64,000 bases of DNA from CAWAVN01 sp963844315 (GTDB lineage: Bacteria > Planctomycetota > Planctomycetia > Planctomycetales > Planctomycetaceae): NCBI GenBank assembly GCA_963844315.1, contig CAWJOC010000024.1, forward strand, positions 124,001 to 188,000, written 5' to 3'. Below the pieces are notes generated by a model, which was not told the DNA's origin, did no database searches, and saw only the letters and a program-made list of their open reading frames with translations. Below, piece by piece: positions 62,871 through 64,000 of the stretch. Every line of letters starts with the position of its first letter. Position 1 is the first letter of the stretch. A program made the translations under genes and the position numbers.

Positions 62871-64000
62871 ATGACACGCATCTCCCAAGACCGGCGGACG
62901 TTTCTGAAGGCGGCGGGCGTTTGTTTGGCGCTGCCGCTTTTGGAGTCTTTGCCCCGCCTCAAGGCCGCCGGGAAAACCGCGACCGCTCCAAAGCGGATGG
63001 TGTGCATTGGGAACGAATTCGGCATGTATCCGGGGGCGTTTTGGCCGGAGAAATTCGGGACCGATTACGAACTGACCCCGCTCTTAAAACCCTTGGAGCA
63101 GCACCGCCGGGATTTCACGCTGTTCTCGCATTTGGACCACGGCGTCAAGGGCGGACACTTCGCGGTGCATACCTTCTTGACCGGCGTCAAATCCTCCGAA
63201 GCCAAGGGCCTGCCGGAGGGCGGAATCAGCCTGGACCAACGGGCCGCGGAATTCGTCGGTCCCCAGACGCGGTTTCCTTCGCTGACGATTGGCTCGGAAG
63301 ACGGGCTGCACGGCGGGTGCATGATGAGCTGGACCCGCACCGGAACCCGCATCCCGCCGATTCCCGGTCCCCGCGAATTGTTCCGGGCGCTGTTCGTCGA
63401 GGAAGATGCCTTGGCCAAACGCCAGGCCACCGACCGCATCCTGCTCCAAGGCTCGATTTTGGATGCCGTCCAGGACGATGCGAAATCGCTCAAACGCCGG
63501 CTGAATAAAACCGACACCGACAAGCTCGAAGAGTATTTTGCCTCCGTCCGCGATGTGGAGCACAAACTGGAATTGGACAAGCACTGGCAGAACGTGCCCA
63601 AACCCAAAACGAAGTTTCCCGAACCGGACAACCAGGGCCTCGCGCAGGATCTCCCGGCGATTTACGACTTGATCGCCTTGGCCATTCAAACCGATTCCAC
63701 CCGCGTGGCCACCTTGGAAATCGGCGGGAGCTTCGCGGCGTCGGACTTGGGCATCCGCAAAGGCTATCATAGCCTGTCGCATCACGGACACCTCAAAGAA
63801 AACCTCGATCCCTTGGTCGAGATTGAAACCTATCAGATGCGGCAGTTCGCCAGGTTTTTGGAGAAGCTCAAATCCCTCCAGGATCCCGAAAGCGACAAGA
63901 GCCTCTTGGACCAGACGATGGTGCTCTTGGGCAGCGGGATGGGCAACGCCAATTCCCACACCAACACCGATTTGCCCATTCTGCTCGCGGGCGGCGGCTT
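62871..64000 (+). CDS. DUF1552 protein, truncated by the window edge
   Basis: It starts at ATG 62871 and is open to base 64000 (376 residues seen). A twin-arginine leader (SQDRRTFLKAAGVCLALPLL) points to Tat export. DUF1552 motifs: MVCIGNEFGMYPGAFWP, FTLFSHLDHGVKGGHFAVHTFLTG, LTIGSEDG, SWTRTGTRIPPIPGPRELF and VLLGSGMGNANSHTNTDLPI. It is a widespread planctomycete and PVC family of unsettled function, commonly found with cytochrome-containing DUF1592-type partners. Confidence 0.9.
   Translation, partial: MTRISQDRRTFLKAAGVCLALPLLESLPRLKAAGKTATAPKRMVCIGNEFGMYPGAFWPEKFGTDYELTPLLKPLEQHRRDFTLFSHLDHGVKGGHFAVHTFLTGVKSSEAKGLPEGGISLDQRAAEFVGPQTRFPSLTIGSEDGLHGGCMMSWTRTGTRIPPIPGPRELFRALFVEEDALAKRQATDRILLQGSILDAVQDDAKSLKRRLNKTDTDKLEEYFASVRDVEHKLELDKHWQNVPKPKTKFPEPDNQGLAQDLPAIYDLIALAIQTDSTRVATLEIGGSFAASDLGIRKGYHSLSHHGHLKENLDPLVEIETYQMRQFARFLEKLKSLQDPESDKSLLDQTMVLLGSGMGNANSHTNTDLPILLAGGG

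Overview
The window looks like a Planctomycetota chromosome fragment. Supporting markers are a giant surface protein with an LExRxLL-type N-terminal motif followed by beta-helix, Calx-beta and FG-GAP-like repeats, a DUF1552 protein with a twin-arginine leader, zinc-ribbon kinase-like proteins, a sulfatase, SMP-30, ThuA and PQQ-propeller proteins, and very many interspersed intergenic palindromes and 7-bp repeat tracts. No rRNA, tRNA or CRISPR array was seen. Many loci, including the single-copy housekeeping genes mutS and prs, are broken by one-base frame changes. Where I could reconstruct the frame, the change was usually a one-base gain or loss in a short homopolymer. I read these as sequence or assembly errors and annotate the reconstructed loci.

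Layout. 0.2-5 kb: transglutaminase-like membrane protein, GT39-like glycosyltransferase, small membrane proteins, DUF4112. 5-9 kb: an ExbB/ExbD-like pair, then metX-metW for methionine synthesis. 9-12.7 kb: a zinc-ribbon pseudokinase and an FHA-GAF histidine kinase. 12.7-18.4 kb: a nested insertion. A small gene is split by an IS66 element with a perfect 8-bp target duplication, and the tnpB gene of that IS66 is itself split by a 2.56-kb serine-recombinase element carrying a tiny upstream ORF. 18.7-28 kb: MFS transporter, a possible polysaccharide-lyase-like protein, SUMF1-like protein, four-S1-domain protein, alanine-glyoxylate-type aminotransferase, esterase. 28.1-33.4 kb: the giant surface protein. 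34-48 kb: PQQ propeller, TfoX-C protein, SMP-30, ThuA, PSP1 protein, repeat-type protein, NfeD-like protein, methyltransferase, DAACS transporter, Gfo/Idh/MocA oxidoreductase, tandem alpha/beta hydrolase.

48.6-52.9 kb is the most interesting block. A 62-residue protein ends in Gly-Gly-Glu like Pup/UBact modifiers. It is followed by a PafA/Dop-family Pup-ligase homologue in which about 115 residues with roughly three membrane segments are inserted in the catalytic domain. The ligase stop codon overlaps the start of a secreted TPR-sulfatase fusion. This suggests a membrane-tethered pupylation-like system. 53-64 kb: methyltransferase, mutS, prs, fabF, an M20 peptidase/deacetylase, a zinc-ribbon membrane protein, and a DUF1552 protein that runs off the right edge.

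How the genes work together: metX and metW form a methionine pair; ExbB-like and ExbD-like proteins should form one proton-channel complex; the IS66 and recombinase genes are parts of two mobile elements; the GGE protein and PafA-like ligase would be modifier and enzyme. The sugar-related secreted proteins (SMP-30, ThuA, Gfo/Idh/MocA, esterases, sulfatase) fit a polysaccharide-degrading lifestyle but do not form one clear operon.
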